From assembly GCF_900454865.1 (NCBI RefSeq), contig NZ_UGTV01000015.1:682001-746000 (forward strand): a DNA stretch of 64,000 nt, given 5' to 3'. The notes below the pieces were generated by a model. The model was given only the letters and a program-made list of their open reading frames with translations, ran no database searches and was not told the DNA's origin. The position numbers and the translations under genes are program-made. Below are positions 43,194-52,294 of this stretch, piece by piece; within the stretch, counting starts at the first letter, position 1; each line of letters starts with the position of its first letter. The stretch is from Pasteurella canis. GTDB taxonomy: Bacteria; Pseudomonadota; Gammaproteobacteria; Enterobacterales; Pasteurellaceae.

Positions 43194-44129
43194 ATGACAG
43201 AAACAACTCAACAAAATAAAAAACAAGCTTACAATTTTAATAAGTTACAAAAACGTTTACGCCGTAATGTTGGTAACGCTATTGCCGATTTCAATATGAT
43301 TGAAGATGGCGACAAAGTGATGGTTTGCCTTTCAGGCGGAAAAGATAGCTATACGCTGTTAGACATTTTATTAAATTTACGTTTAAATGCCCCGATCCAT
43401 TTCGATATTGTGGCAGTTAATTTAGATCAAAAACAACCAGGTTTCCCAGAGCATATTTTGCCAGAATATTTAACAAGCATTGGTGTTGATTATAAAATCG
43501 TTGAAGAAAACACTTATGGCATTGTGAAAGAAAAAATTCCTGAAGGTAAAACGACTTGCTCACTTTGCTCACGTTTAAGACGTGGTATTTTATATCGTAC
43601 TGCAACTGAATTAGGGGCGACCAAAATTGCACTAGGTCATCACCGTGATGATATGTTAGAGACCTTATTCTTAAATATGTTCTATGGCGGTAAATTAAAA
43701 AGTATGCCACCTAAATTAATTAGCGATGACGGAAAACAAATTGTGATTCGTCCACTTGCCTATTGTAAAGAAAAAGACATTGAAAAATATGCTTCAGCAA
43801 AACAATTTCCTATTATCCCTTGTAACCTTTGTGGTTCTCAACCGAATTTACAACGCCAAGTCGCCAAAGAAATGCTACAAAAATGGGATCGCCAATATCC
43901 AGGTCGTATTGAAACAATGTTTAGCGCAATGCAAAATATTGTACCTTCTCATTTATGCGACACTACCCTCTTTAATTTTAAAGACATTAAGCATGGTCAA
44001 ATTTTAGAGAATATTGAAGGCGATATTGCTTTTGACAAACCAGACTTCTCTTCCCAAGTCTTAATTTATGACGAAGATCAGAATGATTTTTCAGAAAATG
44101 AAATGATCCAATTTAAACAAGTTCAATAA
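43194..44129 (+). CDS. ttcA: tRNA 2-thiocytidine biosynthesis protein
   Basis: Thiolates cytidine 32 of certain tRNAs using an ATP-pyrophosphatase fold and an iron-sulfur cluster. The PP-loop SGGKDS is at residues 47-52. Cluster cysteines are in TTCSLCSR (Cys122, Cys125) and PCNLCGSQ around residue 213. At 311 residues it is standard. It is divergent from mukF. Confidence 0.96.
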   Translation: MTETTQQNKKQAYNFNKLQKRLRRNVGNAIADFNMIEDGDKVMVCLSGGKDSYTLLDILLNLRLNAPIHFDIVAVNLDQKQPGFPEHILPEYLTSIGVDYKIVEENTYGIVKEKIPEGKTTCSLCSRLRRGILYRTATELGATKIALGHHRDDMLETLFLNMFYGGKLKSMPPKLISDDGKQIVIRPLAYCKEKDIEKYASAKQFPIIPCNLCGSQPNLQRQVAKEMLQKWDRQYPGRIETMFSAMQNIVPSHLCDTTLFNFKDIKHGQILENIEGDIAFDKPDFSSQVLIYDEDQNDFSENEMIQFKQVQ

Positions 44130-44203
44130 TACTTTGTTATTGTGTAAGAATAAAACAATTGGAACGACAAAATAAAAGAGAAAACTAATACGAAGGAGAA
44201 TAT

Positions 44204-44728
44204 ATGACTCAACAAGCAATCTTCGCTGGTGGCTGTTTCTGGTGTGTCGAAGCCGTCTTCAATCAAATTAAAGGTGTGAAAAAAGCGACCTCTGGTTATA
44301 TTAATGGAACCACTGAGAACCCAACTTATAAAGAAGTCTGTACAGGCGAAACGGGACACGCAGAAGCAGTCAAAGTTGAATTTGATACATCTGTAATTAG
44401 CTATGAAAAATTGTTAGAGATTTTCTTTTCTATTCATAATCCGACACAGTTAAACCGTCAAGGTGAAGATATTGGTACACAATATCGCAGTGGTATCTAT
44501 TATTTAAATACAGAACAGAAAGAATTAGCAGAGCAAAAAGTAGCAGAATTACAACTACACTTTAATGAAAATATTGTGACTGAAATTTGCCCTGCACAAA
44601 CATTCTATGTGGCGGAGGATTATCATCAAGGTTATTTACTACAAAATCCACAAAATACCTATTGTAATTTAGTTGCTACGCCAAAATTCTTAAAAGCCAA
44701 AGTGAAATTTGCTGAAATTTGGAAGTAA
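44204..44728 (+). CDS. msrA: Peptide methionine sulfoxide reductase MsrA
   Basis: Reduces the S form of methionine sulfoxide in proteins. The catalytic motif GCFWC places Cys11 and Cys14 near the start; a C-terminal recycling cysteine is in NTYCNL. The 174 residues form a stand-alone MsrA without MsrB fusion or signal peptide, so it is cytoplasmic. GAAGGAG precedes the ATG. Confidence 0.95.
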   Translation: MTQQAIFAGGCFWCVEAVFNQIKGVKKATSGYINGTTENPTYKEVCTGETGHAEAVKVEFDTSVISYEKLLEIFFSIHNPTQLNRQGEDIGTQYRSGIYYLNTEQKELAEQKVAELQLHFNENIVTEICPAQTFYVAEDYHQGYLLQNPQNTYCNLVATPKFLKAKVKFAEIWK

Positions 44729-44796
44729 CTGTTTATGAGTAAAGGCATATTTATTAATGTGCCTTTTTACTATCTTCTTTAAAAATAGAGGCATTT

Positions 44797-44898
44797 TTAT
44801 GTATGTGAATAAGTTCGATAAAAAAATAAAAATAATAAAATTCCTAACATAACGATTATTTGAATCAAACGTTTTTTCGTTAACTTTTCTGCTGCCAT
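44797..44898 (-). CDS. 33-residue single-helix membrane peptide, divergent from fnr
   Basis: A short frame encodes a basic N-terminus (MAAEKLTKKRL), one hydrophobic helix (IIVMLGILLFLFF) and a short polar tail (YRTYSHT). AAGAGAGAG lies just before the ATG. The coding strand faces away from fnr, and the FNR box is shared between them. The layout is that of a small inner-membrane protein. I do not recognise the family; it could be a regulator or subunit of a membrane complex. Confidence 0.6.
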   Translation of the reverse strand: MAAEKLTKKRLIQIIVMLGILLFLFFYRTYSHT

Positions 44899-44955
44899 TT
44901 TTCTCTCTCTTGATAATATTTAATACTTCTTAATTTTAACATTTGATGATATTAT

Positions 44956-44969
44956 TTGAGATAGATCAA
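44956..44969. promoter_or_regulatory. FNR box in the fnr promoter (autoregulation)
   Basis: TTGAG-ATAG-ATCAA matches the FNR consensus TTGAT-N4-ATCAA at 9 of 10 positions. A -10-like TATACT follows at 44973-44978, so FNR bound here would cover the fnr promoter and repress it, as known in E. coli. The divergent 33-residue gene may respond too. Confidence 0.75.
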
Positions 44970-45006
44970 TTTTATACTATTTTATTGTATTAATTAAGGT
45001 TTATCT

Positions 45007-45765
45007 ATGGACACTAAAATCGGGCGCAAAGTGCAATCTGGGGGATGTGCGATTCATTGTCAGGATTGCAGTATTAGTCAGCTCTGTATTCCTTTCACAC
45101 TAAATGAACAAGAGCTTGATCAGCTTGATAATATCATTGAACGCAAAAAACCAATACAAAAGTCTCAAGTTTTATTTAAAGCAGGCGATCGACTAAGTTC
45201 CCTGTACGCAATTCGCTCTGGAACGATTAAAACTTATACAATTAGTGAGACTGGAGAAGAACAAATTACCTCTTTCCAATTACCTGGTGACTTAGTTGGC
45301 TTTGATGCGATTATGAATATGGAGCATCCTAGTTTTGCTCAAGCACTAGAAACGTCAATGGTGTGTGAAATCCCTTTTGATATTTTAGATGACTTATCTG
45401 GAAAAATGCCTAAATTGCGTCAACAAATTATGCGTTTGATGAGTAATGAAATTAAAAATGATCAAGAAATGATTTTACTTTTATCGAAAATGAATGCCGA
45501 AGAACGTTTAGCTGCATTCATTTATAATTTATCAAGACGCTACTCTGCTCGAGGATTTTCTGCACGAGAATTTCGTTTGACTATGACGCGTGGAGATATT
45601 GGCAATTATTTAGGCCTAACTGTTGAAACGATTAGCCGCTTGTTAGGCCGCTTACAAAAAATGGGGATTTTATCTGTCCAAGGTAAATATATAACAATTA
45701 ATGACATGGTTGCGTTAATTGAATTATCTGGTACAACAAAAACGAATATCCGTATGGGTATCTAA
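45007..45765 (+). CDS. fnr: Anaerobic regulator FNR
   Basis: CRP-family oxygen sensor that switches gene expression during anaerobiosis. The 4Fe-4S ligands Cys18, Cys21 and Cys27 are in [11 protein letters not shown], and the fourth is the cysteine in MVCEIPFD. The cNMP-type beta-roll is followed by the helix-turn-helix [18 protein letters not shown] with the E-SR recognition residues. Length is 252. It is followed by uspE, as in E. coli. Confidence 0.97.
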   Translation: MDTKIGRKVQSGGCAIHCQDCSISQLCIPFTLNEQELDQLDNIIERKKPIQKSQVLFKAGDRLSSLYAIRSGTIKTYTISETGEEQITSFQLPGDLVGFDAIMNMEHPSFAQALETSMVCEIPFDILDDLSGKMPKLRQQIMRLMSNEIKNDQEMILLLSKMNAEERLAAFIYNLSRRYSARGFSAREFRLTMTRGDIGNYLGLTVETISRLLGRLQKMGILSVQGKYITINDMVALIELSGTTKTNIRMGI

Positions 45766-45770
45766 AAAAT

Positions 45771-45795
45771 CTAGTGCAACGAATAGTTGCACTAG
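45771..45795 (+). terminator. Terminator after fnr
   Basis: CTAGTGCAAC-GAATA-GTTGCACTAG is a perfect 10-bp stem followed by ATCACCTTTTTC. Confidence 0.7.
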
Positions 45796-45878
45796 ATCAC
45801 CTTTTTCAACATCTTACCTTGTCATTTATTTAAATCTTTTCTATTCTATAGACAACCCAATCAGCAATGGAGGTTGTT

Positions 45879-46817
45879 ATGAAGTTCAATAATATACTTG
45901 TCATTTTAAATCCTGAAAATGAAAAGCAGTATGCATTAGCGCGTGCAGTTCGTTTAGCAAAAGAACAAAAAAGCAGCCAAAAAGTTCATATTACGGTCTT
46001 TTTGGCGGTATATGATCTTTCTTATGAAATGTCTGCTCTACTTTCTTCTGAAGAGCGAGAAGAAATGCATCAAGGCGTTATTGCACAAAGAACTCTCGCT
46101 ATCCAACCTTATCTAGAAAAATATGCTGATCCTAATATTGAATTTAAAGCAATTGTTGTATGGCACAGTAATGAAGCTGAAGCGATCACTCATGAAGTGG
46201 AACAAAATCAATATGATTTAGTCGTCAAATATACTAAAGAGGAAGAAAGTATAACCTCTCTAATTTTTACTCCAATGGACTGGCAGCTTTTACGTAAATG
46301 TCCAAAACCGCTATTAATGGTTAGAGACGGGGATTGGAAGCACCAACGCCGCATTTTGATTGCTGTTAATGTTGCTGATGATGAAGAAAAAAATCATAAA
46401 ATATTTAATGAACAACTTGTCAATTTGGGGATTGATTTAGCAGATAATCTTGAACGAGGTAACGTGCATTTAGTTACAGCCTATCCTCCTACACCAGTGA
46501 ATATGGCAATTGACTTACCTGAATTTAATAGTGGTGAATATGAAAAAAATACACGAGGTCAATATTTAATCAATATGAAAGCACTGCGCCAGCAATTTGG
46601 TATTGATGATGATCATACACATGTACGTGAGGGATTTCCCGAAGAAGTAATTCCTCAAGTTGCTCAAGAATTAGAAGCAGAATTAGTTGTATTAGGTACT
46701 ATTGGACGTACAGGTTTATCCGCTGCCTTTTTGGGTAATACTGCTGAGCATGTAATTAATAAACTTAGTTGTAATTTATTAGCAATTAAACCTAACAAAA
46801 CTGACTCAGATGGTTAA
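45879..46817 (+). CDS. uspE: Universal stress protein E
   Basis: A tandem Usp-domain protein, 312 residues, linked to stress resistance and motility in enterics. Domain 1 covers about 1-150; domain 2 ends with the Usp signature VVLGTIGRTGLSAAFLGNTAEHVINKL. A GGAGG site sits 6 bases before ATG 45879, which makes this the start rather than the ATG at 45867. Confidence 0.93.
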   Translation: MKFNNILVILNPENEKQYALARAVRLAKEQKSSQKVHITVFLAVYDLSYEMSALLSSEEREEMHQGVIAQRTLAIQPYLEKYADPNIEFKAIVVWHSNEAEAITHEVEQNQYDLVVKYTKEEESITSLIFTPMDWQLLRKCPKPLLMVRDGDWKHQRRILIAVNVADDEEKNHKIFNEQLVNLGIDLADNLERGNVHLVTAYPPTPVNMAIDLPEFNSGEYEKNTRGQYLINMKALRQQFGIDDDHTHVREGFPEEVIPQVAQELEAELVVLGTIGRTGLSAAFLGNTAEHVINKLSCNLLAIKPNKTDSDG

Positions 46818-46852
46818 AAGAGCGGTCTATTTTGTGAAAATTTTATGAAGAA

Positions 46853-46878
46853 AACAGCCTGTTAAATAACAGGCTGTT
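46853..46878. terminator. Bidirectional terminator, uspE/cytochrome b562-like gene
   Basis: AACAGCCTGT-TAAATA-ACAGGCTGTT is a 10-bp stem between convergent genes. Confidence 0.8.
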
Positions 46879-46910
46879 CTGCATTAGAGCTTAGTAGAAA
46901 TTGCTATGAC

Positions 46911-47285
46911 TTACTTATATTTTTTGTGATACTCATTACGAAGATCAAAAAGTTTTTTTGCTGTTGTTTTTGCTGCAGCTAAATTACCTTCTTGTGCAAG
47001 CTTTTCTGCTTCATCAATAACAGCAATAAATTCTTTCATCCCTTCTTGATAACCTCTAAAATCTGTATCATTATCAATACTTGATGGTTTTTTATCTGTT
47101 GATTGAACCGCTAAATCACGTAATTCTTTTGCTGCTTTTTGGAATGCAGCAAGATCATTTGCATTAGTTAATGCAGATGCTACTCCTTTCATTTGGTTCA
47201 TTTCAGCACGAACATTTGCATTTGATACTGTTGTAACAGCTAAACCAATAATCGCAACAGAAAGTAATTGCTTTAATTTACTCAC
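46911..47285 (-). CDS. cybC: Cytochrome b562-like periplasmic protein
   Basis: A 124-residue exported four-helix protein. The signal peptide ends near residue 23-27. Two candidate haem ligands fit the b562 family: Met29 just after the cleavage site (RAEMNQM) and His120 in the terminal LRNEYHKKYK, aligning with E. coli RNAYHQKY. The DFRGYQEGM segment also matches. It probably binds haem b in the periplasm; physiological partners are unknown. Confidence 0.8.
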   Translation of the reverse strand: MSKLKQLLSVAIIGLAVTTVSNANVRAEMNQMKGVASALTNANDLAAFQKAAKELRDLAVQSTDKKPSSIDNDTDFRGYQEGMKEFIAVIDEAEKLAQEGNLAAAKTTAKKLFDLRNEYHKKYK

Positions 47286-47314
47286 TTATTTTCTCCCACA
47301 AATTGAAATAAAAA

Positions 47315-47355
47315 AATAACCAAACCACCAAAATGATTTCAATGGTTTGGTTATT
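47315..47355 (-). terminator. Terminator of sppA
   Basis: AATAACCAAACCA / TGGTTTGGTTATT is a 13-bp stem, followed on the minus strand by a long T run. Confidence 0.9.
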
Positions 47356-47365
47356 CTAACTAATC

Positions 47366-49243
47366 TTATTTTATTGTGCCACAAGTTAAACAATATAAAT
47401 ATTGTCCTTTAGGATCATTCATTTTATGTAATAAACCTAATTGTTGTTGTACTTGATAGTACTGATGTGGTAGACCTACACTTGCTGACAAACTTTGTTT
47501 TACAAATAATTGCATATTATGTTTCAGATCACGCAACAAACTACTAAACAGACTATCATCTGTTTCTACTAGCCATTCAAGCGCAAACTTTTCAGTTCTT
47601 TGGCTTCCATCGAGTGATAGATTTGCAAGTTCAGTCGCTTTAGCAACAGCAATATCAAAATTACCCACTTCATCAACAAGTTTATGTTTTAATGCTTCTT
47701 CACCTAACCAGATACGACCTTGTGCAATATTGTCTACTTGTTCTTTAGATAATCCCCTACCTTTACTCACTAATGATAAGAATCGATCATAGCCATGCTC
47801 AATTTCAAGTTGGAATATATCATTCATCTCTGAAGAAAGCGCACTAAAACTGGATAAGTTACTTAATGGTGAAGTCGATACGCCATCAGCAGAAATCCCG
47901 ACTTTCTTAATTGTCTTTTCAAAGGTTGGGAACATAGCAAAAATACCAATTGAGCCTGTAATAGTATTTTTATCTGCTACAATATAATCAGCAGTACTTG
48001 AAATCCAATATCCACCAGAGGCTGCCATTGATCCCATTGATACAACAACAGGTTTTCCTGCTTGCTGTAAGTTATCTACTTCTTGACGAATTATTTCTGA
48101 AGCAAAGGCACTGCCACCAGGACTATTAACACGTAAAATAACAGCTTTTACTTGATCATCATAATAGGCTTGACGTAATAAACGGGCAACACTATCCCCA
48201 CCAACTTCATGCTCATAACTTTCGCCATCAATAATGGCTCCTTCCACATTGACTACCGCAATTTTATGTTTACCTTCCTCTAGCATACGATCTGGTAATG
48301 CAGACAAATATTTATCAAATTCAATTAATTTAATATTTCCCTCTTCATCTTCGCCAAATAATTTTGCTAATTTATCATCTATATCCAAACGACTCGCAAG
48401 ACCTGTGACGAGTTTACGCTGTTGTGTATAAGCTGTATGATTTCCTTTTAAAGCGCTTAACTCTTTTACATAAGTTTTTGCATCAGGTAAAACTAAATCA
48501 GGCGTAATTTGACGGTTTTCTGCAGCGACTTGTTTATAGTTATTCCACATTTTACTAAGCCATTGTGATAGATCAGCTTTTGCCTCAGGTGACATATCAT
48601 CACGTAAAAATGGCTCAACGGCCGATTTATAAGTGCCTACTCGAAAAACATTAGCTGTCGCATCTAACATATCCAACATAGACTTGAAATATAAGTTTTC
48701 TTGTCGTAATCCTGTAATTTCAACTGCACCTATCGGATTAATGAGAATCTCATCGGCATAACTTGCTAATAGATATTGTGATTGACCAAGGCTGTCTGCA
48801 AAAGCAATCACTGGCTTATTACTTATTTTAAATGACTTAATTGCCTTTCCAACATATTCGATGGCAGGTAAATCAGCCCCTTCAAAAAAGTTTAAATCCA
48901 AAACTAAGCCTCGGATACGTTCATCTTTCGCAGCATTTTCAATAGTATAAACAACATCAAATGTTGAGATTTGACGTGGGACATGTTGATTATCTAGTTC
49001 TTTTAATGCATTTTGCCAAGAAGTACTTTCTTCTCGATTATCTGCCAAATAACCATCTAAATTGAGTAATAATGCACCTTGATCGCCCTCTAACAGGGTG
49101 TGTTGTGTTTTCGTTACATGGGTAAAAAGACCGACTAATACGGCTAGTAATAAAACAAAACATAAAAAAACAATATTCATAACTAAGTCACGAATAAAAT
49201 TTAAAATACGCCAACAAAATGTTAGCAAACGTAAAATTTGCAT
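47366..49243 (-). CDS. sppA: Signal peptide peptidase SppA (protease IV)
   Basis: An inner-membrane serine protease that degrades cleaved signal peptides, 625 residues. One N-terminal transmembrane helix (about 22-45) is followed by tandem S49 domains. The catalytic lysine is in GTYKSAVEPFLRDDMSPEAK and the serine in GSMAASGGYWIS. The long form matches enteric SppA. Confidence 0.96.
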   Translation of the reverse strand: MQILRLLTFCWRILNFIRDLVMNIVFLCFVLLLAVLVGLFTHVTKTQHTLLEGDQGALLLNLDGYLADNREESTSWQNALKELDNQHVPRQISTFDVVYTIENAAKDERIRGLVLDLNFFEGADLPAIEYVGKAIKSFKISNKPVIAFADSLGQSQYLLASYADEILINPIGAVEITGLRQENLYFKSMLDMLDATANVFRVGTYKSAVEPFLRDDMSPEAKADLSQWLSKMWNNYKQVAAENRQITPDLVLPDAKTYVKELSALKGNHTAYTQQRKLVTGLASRLDIDDKLAKLFGEDEEGNIKLIEFDKYLSALPDRMLEEGKHKIAVVNVEGAIIDGESYEHEVGGDSVARLLRQAYYDDQVKAVILRVNSPGGSAFASEIIRQEVDNLQQAGKPVVVSMGSMAASGGYWISSTADYIVADKNTITGSIGIFAMFPTFEKTIKKVGISADGVSTSPLSNLSSFSALSSEMNDIFQLEIEHGYDRFLSLVSKGRGLSKEQVDNIAQGRIWLGEEALKHKLVDEVGNFDIAVAKATELANLSLDGSQRTEKFALEWLVETDDSLFSSLLRDLKHNMQLFVKQSLSASVGLPHQYYQVQQQLGLLHKMNDPKGQYLYCLTCGTIK

Positions 49244-49364
49244 AAAACCTCATCCATTAGAAGATAAAAATTTGATTTGGATAACATATCATAAACTCGA
49301 CTTGCAATAAACGTTCCTTTAAAAATATGCTAGAATTCACGCGATTTGATATAAGGAGAATCTC

Positions 49365-49919
49365 ATGGATGCATTACAATTACTTATTAACCGTCGTTCA
49401 GAAAAAAAGCTTACGACACCTGCGCCCAATAAAACGCAATTAGAACTCATTTTTCAAGCAGCATTGAATGTGCCTGATCATGGACGTTTACACCCTTATC
49501 GCTTTGTTGTTATTGAGGAAGAAGCCTTAAACAAATTTGGTACATTACTAAAAGAAGCAGTATATGAGTTTGAATTAGGTGATGAAAAATTAAAAAAAGC
49601 TGAAAATTTAGCACAAAGAGCACCCATGATTATCGCTGTAGTGGCTAAAATAAATAAAGAAGCAAAAGTTCCTGCATGGGAACAAATGTTATGTGCAGCT
49701 TGTTCAACCTATGCGATTCAACTAGCAGCAAATGCACAAGGTTTTGCTAATGTATGGATTACAGGTAAATGGGTAGATGGCAATGCTTTACGCCAAGCAC
49801 TCCGCTGTCAAGAAAGCGAAAAAATTATTGCTTTATTAATGATAGGTACAGCAGAAGATAAATTAGAAAGAGAGAAGAGAATACAGGATACGGATGAATT
49901 TGTTCAATATTTATCTTGA
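49365..49919 (+). CDS. NAD(P)H nitroreductase family protein (YdjA-like)
   Basis: A 184-residue FMN-binding nitroreductase. The N-terminal RRSEKKLTTPAPN and the DHGRLHPYRFVVIE motif are characteristic of the small YdjA subgroup. It is cytoplasmic and probably a homodimer. The natural substrate is unknown. AAGGAG precedes the ATG. It is divergent from sppA. Confidence 0.9.
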   Translation: MDALQLLINRRSEKKLTTPAPNKTQLELIFQAALNVPDHGRLHPYRFVVIEEEALNKFGTLLKEAVYEFELGDEKLKKAENLAQRAPMIIAVVAKINKEAKVPAWEQMLCAACSTYAIQLAANAQGFANVWITGKWVDGNALRQALRCQESEKIIALLMIGTAEDKLEREKRIQDTDEFVQYLS

Positions 49920-49973
49920 TTAATTAGCTTGTATCATCATATTTATCTCAGGTAGTTTTTTATACTGATAAAA

Positions 49974-50001
49974 AAAGTGCGGTCATTTTGACCGCGCTTT
50001 T
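49974..50001. terminator. Uptake-signal terminator, nitroreductase/thrS
   Basis: AAAGTGCGGTCA / TGACCGCGCTTT forms a 12-bp stem with one mismatch, between convergent genes. Confidence 0.85.
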
Positions 50002-50024
50002 GTTGTTATTCATTGGAAAAAGCA

Positions 50025-51956
50025 TTAAGCTTCGCCAAGTAATTTTAGCTCACGTGATCTGACTTGTTTTTTCAAAATTGTTAAAAACTCATCAATTGTA
50101 AATGTCCCTAAATCAGCACCTTTACGTGTACGTACAGCCACTTTTCCTGCTTCTATTTCTTTATCACCACAAACAAGCATATATGGTACACGACGCAAAG
50201 TATGCTCACGAATTTTAAAACCAATTTTTTCATTACGTAGATCAGATTTTACGCGTAATCCTGCATCAGATAATGTTTTCACCACTTGTTGTACATAATC
50301 TGATTGTGAGTCAGTAATATTCATTACGACAGCTTGTGTAGGTGCTAACCATGCTGGGAAGAAACCCGCATACTCTTCTGTGATAATACCGATAAAACGT
50401 TCAATAGAGCCCAAAATTGCACGGTGAATCATTACCGGTGTGCGACGATCATTATCCTCTGCAACATAAGAGGCATTTAAACGACCTGGTAAGGCGAAGT
50501 CTAACTGAATCGTACCACATTGCCACTCACGATCTAAACTGTCACGCAATGCAAACTCGATTTTAGGACCATAAAAAGCGCCTTCTCCTTCTTGAATCTC
50601 ATATTCAAGCCCATTATGTGCTAATGCAGCAGCAAGACCTGCTTCTGCACGATCCCACATATCATCCGCACCAATACGCTTTTCTGGGCGAGTTGACAGT
50701 TTCACCTGAATATTCTCAAAACCAAAGGTGCTGTAAATGTCATAAACCATTTTGATACAAGCAGTCACTTCACTTTCAATTTGATCTTCAGTACAGAAAA
50801 TATGTGCATCATCTTGTGTAAAACCACGAACACGCATTAATCCATGTAATGAACCAGATGGTTCGTTACGATGACAAGAACCAAATTCTGCCATTCTAAT
50901 AGGTAAATCACGGTATGATTTCAAACCTTGGTTGAAGATTTGTACATGCCCTGGACAATTCATTGGTTTGATCGCATATTCACGGTTCTCAGATTGAGTG
51001 GTGAACATTAAGTCACCATAATTTTGCCAGTGCCCTGTTTTTTCCCAAAGTACTCGATCCATCATAAATGGACCTTTGACTTCTTGGTAATCATATTCTT
51101 TTAACTTAGTACGAACAAACGTTTCCAACTCACGGAAAATCGTCCAACCATCATTATGCCAGAACACCATACCAGGTGCTTCTTCTTGCATATGATATAA
51201 ATCTAAAGCTTTACCTATTTTACGGTGGTCACGTTTTGCAGCCTCTTCTAAACGTGTTAAATATTCACTTAATTGTTTTTTATCTGCCCATGCTGTACCG
51301 TAAATACGTTGTAACATTTTATTTTTGCTATCACCACGCCAGTATGCGCCAGCTACTTTCATTAATTTGAAATGGTGACAAAAACGCATGTTTGGTACAT
51401 GTGGACCACGACACATATCAATATATTCTTCATGATGATAAAGTGCGGGAGTATCACAACGATCAATATTTTCATCTAAAATCGCCATTTTATATGGCTC
51501 AGCGCGTTGTTCAAAGGTATCTCGTGCCTCTTGCCAGCTCACGACTTTTTTCACCACATCATAATTGGTTTTAGCTAGCTCAAGCATACGTTTTTCTAAT
51601 GCATCTAAATCGTCTTGTGTTAAAGAACGGTCTAAATCCACATCATAATAAAAACCATTGTCGATTGTTGGACCAATCGCCATTTTCACATTTGGGAATA
51701 ATTGCTTAATTGCGTGCCCCAATAAATGTGCACAAGAGTGGCGAATAATTTCTAATCCATCTTCGTCTTTTGCAGTAATAATCTCTAATTTGCTATCATT
51801 TGTGATAACGTCACAAGCATCTTTACGCTCGCCATTCACACGCCCAGCAATACAGGCTTTAGCAAGACCTGCACCAATACTTGCTGCAACCTCTAACACA
51901 GAAACTGGTTGTTCAAATTGACGCTGTGAACCGTCAGGTAATGTAATAATTGGCAT
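50025..51956 (-). CDS. thrS: Threonine--tRNA ligase
   Basis: Class II synthetase with editing, 643 residues. Domains: TGS (about 1-60), editing domain with [16 protein letters not shown] and the CRGPHV cysteine, catalytic core with the zinc cysteine in NCPGHVQIF, and an anticodon-binding domain (about 535-640). The start [11 protein letters not shown] has AAAGGA upstream; the longer frame to 51983 would run into the operator hairpin. Translation is probably autoregulated by the tRNA-like leader. Confidence 0.97.
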   Translation of the reverse strand: MPIITLPDGSQRQFEQPVSVLEVAASIGAGLAKACIAGRVNGERKDACDVITNDSKLEIITAKDEDGLEIIRHSCAHLLGHAIKQLFPNVKMAIGPTIDNGFYYDVDLDRSLTQDDLDALEKRMLELAKTNYDVVKKVVSWQEARDTFEQRAEPYKMAILDENIDRCDTPALYHHEEYIDMCRGPHVPNMRFCHHFKLMKVAGAYWRGDSKNKMLQRIYGTAWADKKQLSEYLTRLEEAAKRDHRKIGKALDLYHMQEEAPGMVFWHNDGWTIFRELETFVRTKLKEYDYQEVKGPFMMDRVLWEKTGHWQNYGDLMFTTQSENREYAIKPMNCPGHVQIFNQGLKSYRDLPIRMAEFGSCHRNEPSGSLHGLMRVRGFTQDDAHIFCTEDQIESEVTACIKMVYDIYSTFGFENIQVKLSTRPEKRIGADDMWDRAEAGLAAALAHNGLEYEIQEGEGAFYGPKIEFALRDSLDREWQCGTIQLDFALPGRLNASYVAEDNDRRTPVMIHRAILGSIERFIGIITEEYAGFFPAWLAPTQAVVMNITDSQSDYVQQVVKTLSDAGLRVKSDLRNEKIGFKIREHTLRRVPYMLVCGDKEIEAGKVAVRTRKGADLGTFTIDEFLTILKKQVRSRELKLLGEA

Positions 51957-51974
51957 AATATTTCCTTTACAGTG

Positions 51975-51995
51975 GTAACCCATACGAGAGGTTAC
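51975..51995 (-). promoter_or_regulatory. thrS operator, proximal tRNA-Thr anticodon-arm mimic
   Basis: On the thrS mRNA strand GTAACCT-CTCGTAT-GGGTTAC folds into a 7-bp stem (one U-G) with a 7-base loop. The loop reads C-U-CGU-A-U: U at position 33, anticodon CGU for threonine, A at 37. It lies 6 bases upstream of the ribosome-binding site AAAGG. It corresponds to domain 2 of the E. coli thrS operator, where ThrRS binds its own mRNA and blocks the ribosome. Confidence 0.8.
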
Positions 51996-52028
51996 TTGTT
52001 TTTGTTTTACTCAAAATTATTAAAAATA

Positions 52029-52077
52029 AACCGCACTTTAGACTCATTCCTACTCTGAATAAGGCAAAAATGCGGTT
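52029..52077 (-). promoter_or_regulatory. thrS operator, distal anticodon-arm-like domain
   Basis: On the thrS strand CTTATTC-AGAGTAG-GAATGAG forms a 7-bp stem and 7-base loop (52043-52063) with G35-U36 in anticodon position. It is enclosed by an outer stem AACCGCA/TGCGGTT. This matches the place of domain 4 of the E. coli operator, which binds the second ThrRS subunit. The outer arm also contains an uptake-signal core. Confidence 0.65.
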
Positions 52078-52225
52078 AGAAAGTGTAACATATTTAATGA
52101 TTATTGGCGATTTAGAATTTGCTGAATCAGTATAGATCCTCTGAAAATACACATTTTTTTATATTAAAAACAAATAATCATTCACATTTATACTAACTCG
52201 TTATAAATTAAAACACTAAGTTCTT

Positions 52226-52254
52226 TTGTTAATCTAACTAATTTATTTTAGTAT
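52226..52254 (+). promoter_or_regulatory. Predicted promoter of dppA
   Basis: TTGTTA and TAGTAT are separated by 17 bases and lie 40 bases upstream of dppA. This is a sigma-70-like match by eye only. Confidence 0.4.
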
Positions 52255-52294
52255 ATGGATCCAATAAACGTTATTTTCACGACGAGGAGACGCC

